Shown here: positions 55,462 to 63,941 of the stretch, piece after piece
How positions within the stretch are numbered: the stretch's first letter is position 1
Layout of the letters: each line of letters begins with the position of its first letter
DNA from: Alteraurantiacibacter aquimixticola
GTDB lineage: Bacteria; Pseudomonadota; Alphaproteobacteria; Sphingomonadales; Sphingomonadaceae
DNA length: 64,000 nucleotides
NCBI RefSeq assembly: GCF_004965515.1
Contig: NZ_SSHH01000001.1
Coordinates: 561,280 to 625,279, forward strand
Direction of reading: 5' to 3'
Translations under genes and position numbers: made by a program
The notes under the pieces: model-generated
What the model was told of the DNA's origin: nothing
The model's input: only the letters and a program-made list of their open reading frames with translations
Databases searched by the model: none

Positions 55462-56259
55462 ATGATCGAATCCATGCTCCTTGTCGGTTGCGGCAATATG
55501 GCCGGTGCCATGCTGGACGGCTGGCTGGCTGCCGGTGTTCCAGCGTCCCGTTTCGCCGTTGTCGATCCGGTGCGCGAGGATGCGCCCGGCGGCATTCCGG
55601 TGCTTCGCGAGCTTCCGCAGGCTGGCCGCTTCGATGCGATCCTGCTGGGCGTTAAGCCGCAGAACCTTGCCGAGGTTGGACCGCAGGTTGCGCCCTTGGC
55701 GGGAGAGGGGGCGCTGGTGCTTTCCCTGCTCGCCGGTGTGGAACTGGAGGTTCTCAAGGAGCATTTCCCCGCCGCCGCAGGTCATGTGCGGGTGATGCCC
55801 AATCTTGCCGTGTCGCTGGGCAAGGCGCCCATCGCGCTCGCAGCGCAGGGGCTGGATGACGCGGCCCGTGGTGCGGTCACCGACCTGCTGGCGCCGCTCG
55901 GCACGCCCGAATGGATCGGGGAGGATCGCTTCGACCTCGTCACCGCGCTCGCCGGTAGCGGCCCCGCTTTCGTCTATCGCTTCATCGATGCATTGGGCGC
56001 CGCATCGATCCGGCTGGGCTTGCCCGAAGAGCAGGCGCGGCGGCTGGCGCTGGCGATGGTGGAAGGCGCCTCGGCGCTGGCTGCGCAGTCGGAACATGAT
56101 CCGGGGAAGCTGGCGGACATGGTCGCCAGCAAGGGCGGGGTGACCCGCGCCGGGCTCGACGTGCTGGACGATGGAGAGGCACTCGGCCGCCTTGTCACCG
56201 AAACGCTGCGCGCGGCGCGTGATCGCAGCGCGGAGATGGCCCGCGAAGCGCGCAAATAG
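55462..56259 (+). CDS. proC: Pyrroline-5-carboxylate reductase
   Basis: ProC reduces pyrroline-5-carboxylate to proline with NAD(P)H. The 265-residue product starts with the Rossmann motif LLVGCGNMAGAMLDGW and has GVKPQNL and VRVMPNLAVSLGKAP. The C-terminal dimerisation domain carries ALAGSGPAFVYRF and ASKGGVTRAGLDVL, the family signature. The frame is open upstream; ATG 55462 is the fitting start. ProB, another proline enzyme, is 3.5 kb downstream, but proA is not in the window. Confidence 0.94.
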   Translation: MIESMLLVGCGNMAGAMLDGWLAAGVPASRFAVVDPVREDAPGGIPVLRELPQAGRFDAILLGVKPQNLAEVGPQVAPLAGEGALVLSLLAGVELEVLKEHFPAAAGHVRVMPNLAVSLGKAPIALAAQGLDDAARGAVTDLLAPLGTPEWIGEDRFDLVTALAGSGPAFVYRFIDALGAASIRLGLPEEQARRLALAMVEGASALAAQSEHDPGKLADMVASKGGVTRAGLDVLDDGEALGRLVTETLRAARDRSAEMAREARK

Positions 56260-56310
56260 GGGGCAGGGCTGCCTTCAACGCGCGTTAACCCTGCACCTAC
56301 CGGTTTTGCT

Positions 56311-56369
56311 TGAATTTCGGGGACGGAATCCCGATATTCAGGTCAATCCGGCCCATTTTGTGAGGCCGG
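56311..56369 (+). promoter_or_regulatory. Two hairpins in the leader of the YbhL/BI-1 gene
   Basis: Hairpin 1 pairs TGAAT (56311-56315) with ATTCA (56336-56340) and TCGGG (56317-56321) with CCCGA (56330-56334) around one T-T mismatch, with an eight-base loop. Hairpin 2 pairs CCGGCC (56348-56353) with GGCCGG (56364-56369). Both sit in the leader just before the AGGAGA ribosome site of the BI-1/YbhL gene. A ybhL leader RNA motif is known from rhizobia; relation to it is a guess. Confidence 0.45.
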
Positions 56370-56389
56370 GCAGAGGAGAATTGGATCTC

Positions 56390-57172
56390 ATGGCAAATTG
56401 GAACGACGACCAGCAGACCCGTCAGGGTTTCGGGGTGTCGCCGAGCCAGGCGGGTGATATCGCTGGCCGCACGACTTTCGACGCCGGCCTGCGCAAGCAC
56501 ATGCTGTCGATCTACAACTATATGGCATCGGGCGTGCTGCTGACCGGCATCGTCTCGCTGCTGTTCGTGAATTCGCCGCTGTTTTCGGCGGCCTTCAACG
56601 TGATCCAGACGCCTTATGGCATGTCGCTGCAGGCGACCGGCCTTGGCTGGATCATCAAGCTTTCGCCGCTCGCCTTCATGCTGTTCTGGTGGTTTGGAGC
56701 CAAGAACGCCAACAAGACGATGTTGCAAGCGATGTTCTGGGGCTTCTGCGTCAGCTTCGGCCTGTCGCTGTCGACCATCTTCGTCATCTATACCGGACAG
56801 TCGGTGGCGATGGCCTTCTTCAGCACGGCGGCGGCTTTCGCCGGCTTGAGCCTGTTCGGCTATACCACGCAGAAGGACCTGTCCGGCTGGGGCAGCTTCC
56901 TGATCATGGGTGTGGTCGGCCTGCTGGTGGCGATGGTGCTGAACATGTTCATCTTCCAGTCGGGCATGTTCCAGCTGGCGATCTCGGCGATCGGTGTGCT
57001 GATCTTCGCCGGCCTCACCGCCTATGACACGCAGCGGCTGAAGAACGAGTATTTCGTGGTTCGCGGCACCGAATGGGCAGCCAAGGCGGTTATCTACGGC
57101 GCGCTGAACCTCTATCTCGACTTCATCAACATGTTCATTTTCCTGCTGCAGATGTTCGGCAGCCGCGAATAG
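56390..57172 (+). CDS. Bax inhibitor-1/YccA family membrane protein (YbhL-like)
   Basis: The 260-residue product belongs to the BI-1/UPF0005 family of inner-membrane proteins, some of which are pH-sensitive calcium leak channels. Seven membrane segments can be drawn. The family landmarks are RTTFDAGLRKHMLSIYNYMASG near the start, the FAGLTAYDTQRLK loop, and a C-terminal GALNLYLDFINMFIFLLQ, which contains the usual Asp. ATG 56390 follows AGGAGA at 56374-56379. Two strong leader hairpins precede it and an intrinsic terminator follows, so it is a single-gene transcription unit. Confidence 0.9.
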   Translation: MANWNDDQQTRQGFGVSPSQAGDIAGRTTFDAGLRKHMLSIYNYMASGVLLTGIVSLLFVNSPLFSAAFNVIQTPYGMSLQATGLGWIIKLSPLAFMLFWWFGAKNANKTMLQAMFWGFCVSFGLSLSTIFVIYTGQSVAMAFFSTAAAFAGLSLFGYTTQKDLSGWGSFLIMGVVGLLVAMVLNMFIFQSGMFQLAISAIGVLIFAGLTAYDTQRLKNEYFVVRGTEWAAKAVIYGALNLYLDFINMFIFLLQMFGSRE

Positions 57173-57209
57173 CGGAATCAGCCGGTCGCAGCTGCGATTC
57201 GCTTCATCG

Positions 57210-57248
57210 TGCCCGGGGTGCATAAGCTGCATCCCGGGCATTTCTTTT
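57210..57248 (+). terminator. Intrinsic terminator after the BI-1/YbhL gene
   Basis: A 13-pair stem runs from TGCCCGGGGTGCA (57210-57222) to TGCATCCCGGGCA (57228-57240), with one G-T pair and a five-base loop. TTTCTTTT follows. This is a textbook rho-independent terminator 37 bases after the BI-1/YbhL stop. Confidence 0.92.
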
Positions 57249-57335
57249 GGTGAATCATGGCGCTAATCAGTCAGCAAGATCGTGTTCAGACGCATTGTGT
57301 AAAATAATACGCAAATGCGCGGTGAGAGGACTTTG

Positions 57336-58232
57336 ATGGGAATGCCCGATATTTGTTTGAAAACGCTGGCCGTGGCTGCGGGTGTCGCCGCCCTGGCGGC
57401 TTGTACGCCGCCGCCTCCTCCTCCCCCACCTCCGCCTCCGCCTCCGCCCCCTCCCGTGGCTGCGCCGGAGCCCATTCCCTACCGTCCGATCCCGCCGCGC
57501 GGTGCTGCCTACCAGATGGAAGTCCCGCCGGTTGACGCTTTCGGCCAGCGGCTGACGGTCAACACCGCGATCGACGAATCCGAAACCGTCTGGCACTTCC
57601 GCTCCGGCTGGAATGTCGCCGCGCTCAACTGCCTGGCCCCGGGAGACGAGATCATCACCAGCGCCTATGGCGAATTCCTGCGCGGCTTCCCCAACGGCTT
57701 GCGCTCGGCCAATCAGGCGATAGATCGCAAGTTCCGCGAAGACTACTCCTCCAGCCGCGAAGCGCTGCTCGCGCGCGAGGAACATGCGACGCAAGTCTAT
57801 AATTACTTCGCCATGCCCGGCGCCCGGGCGGACTTCTGCGCTGCCGCGCGCGTCGTCGCGGGCCAGTTCGCCAACTACGAAGGCGACAATGTGAAGGAAT
57901 TCGCCGCGGCCAACCTCCCATTGCTCGAAAATGCGTTCCTGCGCTTTTTCGAAGAATATGAGGAATATGAGCGGCTCTCAGCCGATTGGGACAGCCAGTA
58001 TGGCACCCGCTATGGCCAGTCCCAGCCGGGTTACGTGGCCATCTATGGCAATGGCCTCACTACGGTTGGATCGACGCTGGCGAGCCAGCAAGAGCCTGCT
58101 GGTGCCGTGATCGACGTCGATACCGGCGCGGCCATCCCCGTGATTCCCGTGGATGACGGCAACACGGTGTCGACACCGGTCGTCCAGCCGCTGTCCAACG
58201 AGCCAGTCCAGGGCACATCCGTCGCCCAGTAA
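57336..58232 (+). CDS. Lipoprotein with a run of 16 prolines
   Basis: The 298-residue product is not recognised. It has a lipobox (ALAAC, Cys23), followed directly by Thr and then 16 consecutive Pro residues encoded by mixed CCN codons. A globular part (about 60-240) with [20 protein letters not shown] and a helical [16 protein letters not shown] region follows. The C-terminal 55 residues are low complexity. Sixteen prolines would stall ribosomes without elongation factor P. ATG 57336 has GAGAGGA before it. The role is unknown; an outer-membrane-tethered spacer is plausible. Confidence 0.75.
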   Translation: MGMPDICLKTLAVAAGVAALAACTPPPPPPPPPPPPPPPPVAAPEPIPYRPIPPRGAAYQMEVPPVDAFGQRLTVNTAIDESETVWHFRSGWNVAALNCLAPGDEIITSAYGEFLRGFPNGLRSANQAIDRKFREDYSSSREALLAREEHATQVYNYFAMPGARADFCAAARVVAGQFANYEGDNVKEFAAANLPLLENAFLRFFEEYEEYERLSADWDSQYGTRYGQSQPGYVAIYGNGLTTVGSTLASQQEPAGAVIDVDTGAAIPVIPVDDGNTVSTPVVQPLSNEPVQGTSVAQ

Positions 58233-58317
58233 TTTCTGCTTTGCATGGCCGGGTGCTGTTCGCTAATAGGCGCGCTCTTCGCGGCGGGCCTTGGCCTGCC
58301 TGCAAAATAACTGGAAC

Positions 58318-58390
<73 letters not shown>

Positions 58391-58393
<3 letters not shown>

Positions 58394-58420
58394 GTTTTCA
58401 CCTTCGGTGAAATCTGGTTT
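58391..58420 (+). terminator. Possible terminator hairpin after tRNA-Ala
   Basis: TTTCACC and GGTGAAA, with CCAG and CTGG outside a T-T mismatch, form a hairpin directly after the tRNA, followed by only TTT. Its base includes the tRNA CCA end. It could terminate or help define the 3' end, but the T-run is weak. Confidence 0.45.
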
Positions 58421-58431
58421 CCCCTTCGTTC

Positions 58432-58523
58432 CGCTCGCCCATCCGGGCGAGCGTCCTCGCGGCTATTCCCTCCGTTCCGGCTTCGCCGGCACTGCGGGGC
58501 CGCTGCGGGCGGGCGGTCGCCCT
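58432..58523 (+). repeat. Dispersed repeat family B, copy 1
   Basis: This 92-base GC-rich element, from CGCTCGCCCATCCGGGCGAG to GTCGCCCT, matches the reverse complement of 63800-63891. About 35 of the first 40 and 28 of the last 32 bases agree. The middle differs but forms a hairpin in both (here CCGGCTTCGCCGG). It follows the tRNA-Ala gene. The 450-base tRNA/obgE intergenic region otherwise has no coding frame that can be supported. Confidence 0.8.
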
Positions 58524-58574
58524 TGCGGACCCTGCGGGTCCGATCTATCGAGCTGAGCTGAAAATGGGCGCCGG

Positions 58575-58666
58575 AGACGGGCTGTGCTAACAGCCTGCAA
58601 GCGCGAATGCGCGTCGGCCGGTCAGGCCGGAAGCCAAGCGGCCCGGATGGGCCGCGCCCGGCGTCT
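58575..58666 (+). promoter_or_regulatory. Multi-hairpin leader upstream of obgE
   Basis: Within the 90 bases before the obgE ribosome site, AGACG (58575-58579) and CGTCT (58662-58666) can close a structure holding four hairpins. They are GGCTG/CAGCC (58580-58595), GCGC-GAAT-GCGC (58601-58612), GGCC/GGCC (58616-58628) and the perfect GCGGCCC-GGAT-GGGCCGC (58638-58655). The start codon follows after GAGGGACTAAACAAAA. It may be a structured leader RNA; high GC makes some pairing expected by chance. Confidence 0.35.
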
Positions 58667-58676
58667 GAGGGACTAA

Positions 58677-59750
<1,074 letters not shown>

Positions 59751-59799
59751 GAACAAGCTATTATTTGCGCGGCGCGCGGCTTTCGCTAAGCGGTCTGGC

Positions 59800-60933
59800 A
59801 TGACTATCGCGCGACTTGCCGATCTGGCCGATCCCCTGACAACGCCTCGCCTTGTGGTGAAGGTGGGCTCCGCCCTGCTCGTGGGGAAGGATGGCAAGCC
59901 GCGGCGCGAATGGCTCACCTCCCTGTGCGGCGAGATTGCCGAAGCGCGCAAGCGCGGGCAGCAGGTCGTGGTTGTGAGTTCGGGCGCTATCGCACTGGGC
60001 GCGGCGAAGCTGGGGCTTGCGAAAGGCGGGCGCGGGAGCCTGGCCGATGCGCAGGCCGCTGCCGCTGTGGGCCAGATCGCGCTGGCCGGATTGTGGTCCG
60101 AGCTGCTGGAACAGCAGGGCCTTACCGCCGCGCAATTGCTGGTGACGCTGGAAGACCTCGACGACCGCCGCCGCTATCTCAACGCCTCCGCCACGATCGG
60201 CCGCTTGCTGAAATCGGGCGCGGTGCCGGTGATTAATGAGAACGACTCAGTCGCCACGGAGGAAATCCGCTTTGGCGATAATGACCGGCTGGCCGCCCGC
60301 GCCGCGCAGGCCGCGCGCGCCGATGCCATCGCGCTGCTCTCCGATGTCGATGGTCTCTACGATCGCGATCCCGCCGATCCCGAGGCGCGCATGCTGCCCA
60401 GGGTGGAAGGCGTGACGGCGGAAATCCACGAAATGGCCAGCGGTTCCTCCTCCTCGGGCCTTGGCTCTGGCGGCATGACCTCGAAATTGCAGGCGGCGGA
60501 GATTGCCGAACGTGCGGGGATCACGCTTGCCATCATCAATGGCACACATGAGCGGCCCATCGCCCGCGCGCTGGAGCATGACACGGGAACGCTGTTCCTG
60601 CCGCGCCGCAATGACGGGGCGCTGAAGTCCTGGCTGGGCGGACGGCAGCGCATGGCGGGCGTGATCGTGGTCGATGCCGGTTGCGCCAAAGCCTTGGCAA
60701 AGGGCGGCAGCCTGCTGGCGACGGGCATCACCGCTATCGAGGGCGAGTTCCGCCGGGGCGATCCGGTGGGCATACGCGATGCTTCCGGGCGCCCGCTGGC
60801 GCAGGGGCTGGTCGAATATGACTCCGCCGAAGTCACCCGCATCCAGGGCCACCGCAGCGAGGAGCTGGAGCCGCTGCTCGGCTATGCACCGCGCTCCGCC
60901 GTGGTCCATCGGGACCAGCTGGTGCTGCTGTGA
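59800..60933 (+). CDS. proB: Glutamate 5-kinase
   Basis: ProB phosphorylates glutamate, the first step of proline synthesis. The 377-residue product has an amino-acid-kinase domain starting RLVVKVGSALLV with VVVSSGAIALGA, INENDSVATEEIRFGDND and GSGGMTSKLQAAEIA. A C-terminal PUA domain (about 285-370) is also present. It would be feedback-inhibited by proline in the usual way. The frame is open upstream; ATG 59800 fits the family start. It overlaps the SDR gene by four bases (GTGA). Confidence 0.94.
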   Translation: MTIARLADLADPLTTPRLVVKVGSALLVGKDGKPRREWLTSLCGEIAEARKRGQQVVVVSSGAIALGAAKLGLAKGGRGSLADAQAAAAVGQIALAGLWSELLEQQGLTAAQLLVTLEDLDDRRRYLNASATIGRLLKSGAVPVINENDSVATEEIRFGDNDRLAARAAQAARADAIALLSDVDGLYDRDPADPEARMLPRVEGVTAEIHEMASGSSSSGLGSGGMTSKLQAAEIAERAGITLAIINGTHERPIARALEHDTGTLFLPRRNDGALKSWLGGRQRMAGVIVVDAGCAKALAKGGSLLATGITAIEGEFRRGDPVGIRDASGRPLAQGLVEYDSAEVTRIQGHRSEELEPLLGYAPRSAVVHRDQLVLL

Positions 60934-61841
60934 CAATCGCCATTACCGGAGCCACGGGCTTCGTCGGCCAGGCGGTGCTGGACGAGGCGGGGCGCAGGGG
61001 GCTTGAAGTCAAGGCCCTGACCCGTCGCGAACAGAAGGCGCGCGAGGGGGTGGAGTGGGTCTCCGGCGACCTGCATGATAGCACCGCGCTCTCCACGCTC
61101 GCTTCCGGTTCCAAGGCGCTGCTGCACATCGCCGGCGTGGTCAATGCGCCGGACAGAGCGGGTTTCGAGCACGGCAATGTGACCGGCACCGCCAATGTCG
61201 TCTCCGCCGCGCGCACGGCCGAGACCGAGCGTTTTGTCTGCGTCTCCTCGCTCTCCGCACGCGAGCCGGGACTGTCCGATTACGGCCTATCCAAACGCAT
61301 GGCCGAGGAGAAGGTGGAGGTGAGCGGGCTCGACTGGACGATCATCCGCCCCCCGGCGATCTATGGCCCGCGCGATACCGAAATCCTCGAACTCTTCCGC
61401 GCCGCCAAATGGGGTGTGGTGCCGATGCCGCCCGAAGGCCGCGCCTCTCTGATCCATGTCGATGATCTGGCCCGCCTGCTGCTCGACAGCGCGCTGGGCA
61501 CGGGCCGCGACTGGTCGCAGCGCATCTTCGAGGTGGATGATGCGCGCAAAGGCGGCTGGGCGCATTCCGAGCTTGCCCGCGCCATCGGTGAGGCGATGGG
61601 GCGCAACGTGTTTGCCCCGGCCGTCCCCGCCGGGCTGCTGAAGGCGGCGGCGCAGCTGGACCGCATGCTGCGCGGAGAAAAGGCCAAGCTGACGCCCGAC
61701 CGGGCCAGCTACATGGTTCATCCCGACTGGGTCAGCGATCCGGAAAAGGCCGTGCCTGAAGCGCTGTGGTCCGCGCGCATCGACACGCGCGAGGGCCTGC
61801 GCGAAACGGCGCGCTGGTATGCAGAGCAAGGCTGGCTTTAG
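60930..61841 (+). CDS. Extended SDR, NAD(P)-dependent epimerase/dehydratase family
   Basis: The 303-residue product begins with the Rossmann motif ITGATGFVGQAVL and has the extended-SDR active site SSLSAREP ... YGLSKRMAEE, giving Ser/Tyr/Lys at about 108/122/126. IIRPPAIYGPRD is the substrate-domain start. The C-terminal third is variable. The reaction cannot be named; relatives act on nucleotide sugars, flavonoids or membrane quinone-complex factors. It starts at a GTG overlapping the proB stop, so it is cotranscribed with proB. Confidence 0.82.
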   Translation: MTIAITGATGFVGQAVLDEAGRRGLEVKALTRREQKAREGVEWVSGDLHDSTALSTLASGSKALLHIAGVVNAPDRAGFEHGNVTGTANVVSAARTAETERFVCVSSLSAREPGLSDYGLSKRMAEEKVEVSGLDWTIIRPPAIYGPRDTEILELFRAAKWGVVPMPPEGRASLIHVDDLARLLLDSALGTGRDWSQRIFEVDDARKGGWAHSELARAIGEAMGRNVFAPAVPAGLLKAAAQLDRMLRGEKAKLTPDRASYMVHPDWVSDPEKAVPEALWSARIDTREGLRETARWYAEQGWL

Positions 61842-61890
61842 GGCAACAGCTGCGCGCCCAAGGGCGAATCTCTCCGGAAATTTCATACAA

Positions 61891-61928
61891 ATTTCGCGAC
61901 GGGGGGCTAGTGTGCTAGCCCGCGAAAT
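61891..61928 (+). promoter_or_regulatory. Bulged hairpin in the leader of the Tat-exported repeat protein
   Basis: ATTTCGCG (61891-61898) pairs perfectly with CGCGAAAT (61921-61928), and GGCTAG (61905-61910) with CTAGCC (61915-61920) around a TGTG tetraloop. This makes a 14-pair stem with a six-base one-sided bulge (ACGGGG). It lies 57 bases before the start codon of the repeat protein. No T-run follows, so it is not a terminator. It may be a regulatory leader or a protein-binding site. Confidence 0.5.
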
Positions 61929-61984
61929 CGGATCGCAAGCGCCATTCGGACCGAGTTGCGCGAAGTGGAAATATGGGGGCAACC

Positions 61985-62542
61985 ATGTCTAGGAAAACGA
62001 GCCGGGTATCGCGGCGCTCTTTCGTTGCGCTGGTGACGGGCGCAGCAGCAACCACGATGATCGCATCGCCCGCCAAGGCGCAGCGCACCGGGCGGAGTGA
62101 CTCCGACCCGGATGACAGCGTGGGGTATGGGCGCACCGGCTTTACCGATTCCGATCCCAATGACAGTGCGGGTCATGGCCGCAGCAATATGACCGACTCC
62201 GACGCCAGCGACCGCGCTGATTACGGCCGTGGCAGTGGAGGCAGCTCGGGTGAGACCGATTCCGATCCGGACGATGCTGTCGGGAATGGCCGCGGGAGCG
62301 GTTCGGGCATTTCCGACAGCGACAGCGGTGCCAATGCCGACCCGTCCGGACGCGGTCGCGGCTCCGGCGTCACGGACTCCGATTCCAGCGATGCCTATAA
62401 CAATGGCCGCGGCACTCGTTCCGGCGTGACCGATTCCGATCCGGACGACTCCTTCGGAAATGGTCGCGGTGGCGGTACCGGGATGACGGATTCCGACACC
62501 GGTGCCAATGCGGACGCGGTAGGTCGCGGCCGCGGCAGCTAA
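61985..62542 (+). CDS. Tat-exported low-complexity protein of eight DSD repeats
   Basis: The 185-residue product is not recognised. It starts with a twin-arginine signal (SRRSFVALVTG, Arg10-Arg11) with predicted cleavage after about residue 32 (SPAKA-Q). All of the mature part is eight repeats of the type TDSDPDDSxGxGRG, 14-22 residues each, with Asp, Ser, Gly and Arg dominating. The DxDxDD pattern recalls thrombospondin type-3 or RTX-like calcium loops. Tat export suggests the protein folds, possibly around a metal, in the cytoplasm. ATG 61985 has GGGGG before it; ATG 61973 is possible. Confidence 0.78.
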   Translation: MSRKTSRVSRRSFVALVTGAAATTMIASPAKAQRTGRSDSDPDDSVGYGRTGFTDSDPNDSAGHGRSNMTDSDASDRADYGRGSGGSSGETDSDPDDAVGNGRGSGSGISDSDSGANADPSGRGRGSGVTDSDSSDAYNNGRGTRSGVTDSDPDDSFGNGRGGGTGMTDSDTGANADAVGRGRGS

Positions 62543-62587
62543 GGCAGGGGTTTTCCTCGAGCTGGCAGGCGGATAGGTCATTCTCTC

Positions 62588-63772
62588 ATGACTGCTGCCG
62601 CCAATGCCAAGCCCAGCCCGCTCGCCAGCCTGATCGCACCGCTATCGGCTGAGGAGTTCTTCGCGCGCTATTACGAGAAGGACTGGTTCTGTACGCCCCA
62701 ACCCGTGGCGGAGGTGGGCGATCTGCTCAGCATCGACCGGATCGACGAGATACTGTCCGATTCCGAGCTCCCGCCGACCTCGCTCACCATGGCGAAGTCC
62801 GGTGCCAGCCTGCCGCTTTCGGAATATACCCATGCCAATGGCGTGATCGATCGCGGCGCGGTACTCGACAATTTCCGTGACGGCGCGACCATCGTGCTGC
62901 CGCAGCTGCATTATGCCGATGGCAAGCTCTATGCCTTCTGCCTGGCGCTGGAGCGGGAATTCGGCGCGCGCATCCAGACCAATATCTACCTCACCCCCAG
63001 CAATGCGCATGGTTTCGGCGTCCATTATGACGGGCATGACGTCTTCGTGCTGCAGGTCTCCGGCCGCAAGAAGTGGGAGATCTACGGCCAGCGTGACGGG
63101 CTGCCCTTCCGCGGCGAGAAGTTCAGCAAACACCGCGACGATCCGGGCGAATTGCGCGAGACATTCGTGCTCGAGCCCGGCCAGTGCCTCTATGTCCCGC
63201 GCGGCCTTGCGCATCGCGCGCTGACCGAGGGGGACGAGGCGAGTCTGCACATTACCGTGGGCATCCTCGTCCAGACATGGGCCGAATTCATGCTGGAAGC
63301 GGTGGCGGAGGCGAGTTTACGCATCCCCCAAATGCGCCAGTCGCTGCCGCGCTCGCTCTATTTCGACGAGGGCAAGCGTAGTGAGCATGCGGCGATGTTC
63401 GCCGATCTGATGGCGCAGTTGGGCAGGGAGGCCAGCTTCGATGCCACGCTGGCGGCCTTTGGCAGCAATTTCGTGCAGGGACAGGGCCCGCGCATTCGTG
63501 GTGCGCTGAATGCCCTTGTGGAAGGGATTGGCGAGGATGACCGGCTGCGCGTGCGCGACAGCATCCTCTACACGATCGAGGAGGGCGAGGGCGGGCCGCA
63601 ACTGGCGATTGCCGGTTCGATGATCGACCTTGCCGCCGATCTCGCGCCGCAATTGCGCGAGCGGCTGGCGGCGGGCGATCTGTCCATGTCCGATTTCACG
63701 GTGACCGACCGGCAGGACCTGCGCGACACGGTGGAAACGCTGGTTGCTTACGGCCTGCTAGAACGGGCCTGA
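62588..63772 (+). CDS. JmjC-like cupin (ribosomal oxygenase type)
   Basis: The 394-residue product is a 2-oxoglutarate/Fe(II)-type cupin. The metal triad is His146-x-Asp148 (VHYDGHD) and His209 (PRGLAHRAL). The arrangement LSAEEFFARYYEKDWF ... HYDGHDVFVLQVSGRKKWEIY ... LEPGQCLYVPRG matches the NO66/YcfD-like JmjC ribosomal oxygenases, which hydroxylate ribosomal proteins. A helical C-terminal half (about 225-394) would carry the dimerisation and winged-helix parts. The substrate is not shown. It is separated from the DSD-repeat gene by 45 bases. Confidence 0.82.
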   Translation: MTAAANAKPSPLASLIAPLSAEEFFARYYEKDWFCTPQPVAEVGDLLSIDRIDEILSDSELPPTSLTMAKSGASLPLSEYTHANGVIDRGAVLDNFRDGATIVLPQLHYADGKLYAFCLALEREFGARIQTNIYLTPSNAHGFGVHYDGHDVFVLQVSGRKKWEIYGQRDGLPFRGEKFSKHRDDPGELRETFVLEPGQCLYVPRGLAHRALTEGDEASLHITVGILVQTWAEFMLEAVAEASLRIPQMRQSLPRSLYFDEGKRSEHAAMFADLMAQLGREASFDATLAAFGSNFVQGQGPRIRGALNALVEGIGEDDRLRVRDSILYTIEEGEGGPQLAIAGSMIDLAADLAPQLRERLAAGDLSMSDFTVTDRQDLRDTVETLVAYGLLERA

Positions 63773-63799
63773 CACCTTTCTCTTGGTCACGGCAGTCAT

Positions 63800-63891
63800 A
63801 GGGCGACTGCCCGCCCGCAGGTGCCCCGCACCCCGGACTTGATCCGGGGGAAGGGAATAGCACCGAGGATGCCCGCCCGGATGGGCGGGCG
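63800..63891 (-). repeat. Dispersed repeat family B, copy 2
   Basis: Read on the minus strand, this 92-base element matches 58432-58523 without gaps, with about 63 of 72 outer bases identical. The central hairpin differs in sequence (CCCCGGATCAAGTCCGGGG here) but is kept as a hairpin. It lies after the cupin gene and before a minus-strand terminator, in gene-free sequence. Confidence 0.8.
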
Positions 63892-63906
63892 TAACCCAAA
63901 CCACCC

Positions 63907-63941
63907 AAAGAAAAAGCCCGGTCGGACAAGCCGACCGGGCT
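63907..63941 (-). terminator. Intrinsic terminator for a minus-strand gene beyond the right edge
   Basis: A perfect 11-pair stem AGCCCGGTCGG/CCGACCGGGCT (63915-63941) with a five-base loop is followed, on the minus strand, by TTTTTCTTT. It therefore ends transcription coming from the right. A minus-strand frame entering at 64000 stops with TAA at 63982-63980, which would suit a gene end, but only six codons are visible. Confidence 0.82.

Noticed and set aside
58613-58645. Sequence like the SRP RNA core (GTCAGGCCGGAAG...GCGGCC) before obgE
   Set aside because: The 4.5S RNA core needs the symmetric loop GGUCAGGUCCGGAAGGAAGCAGCC. One base is missing and the 3' side differs, so the tetraloop stem cannot form. 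It is more likely a chance match in GC-rich hairpins.
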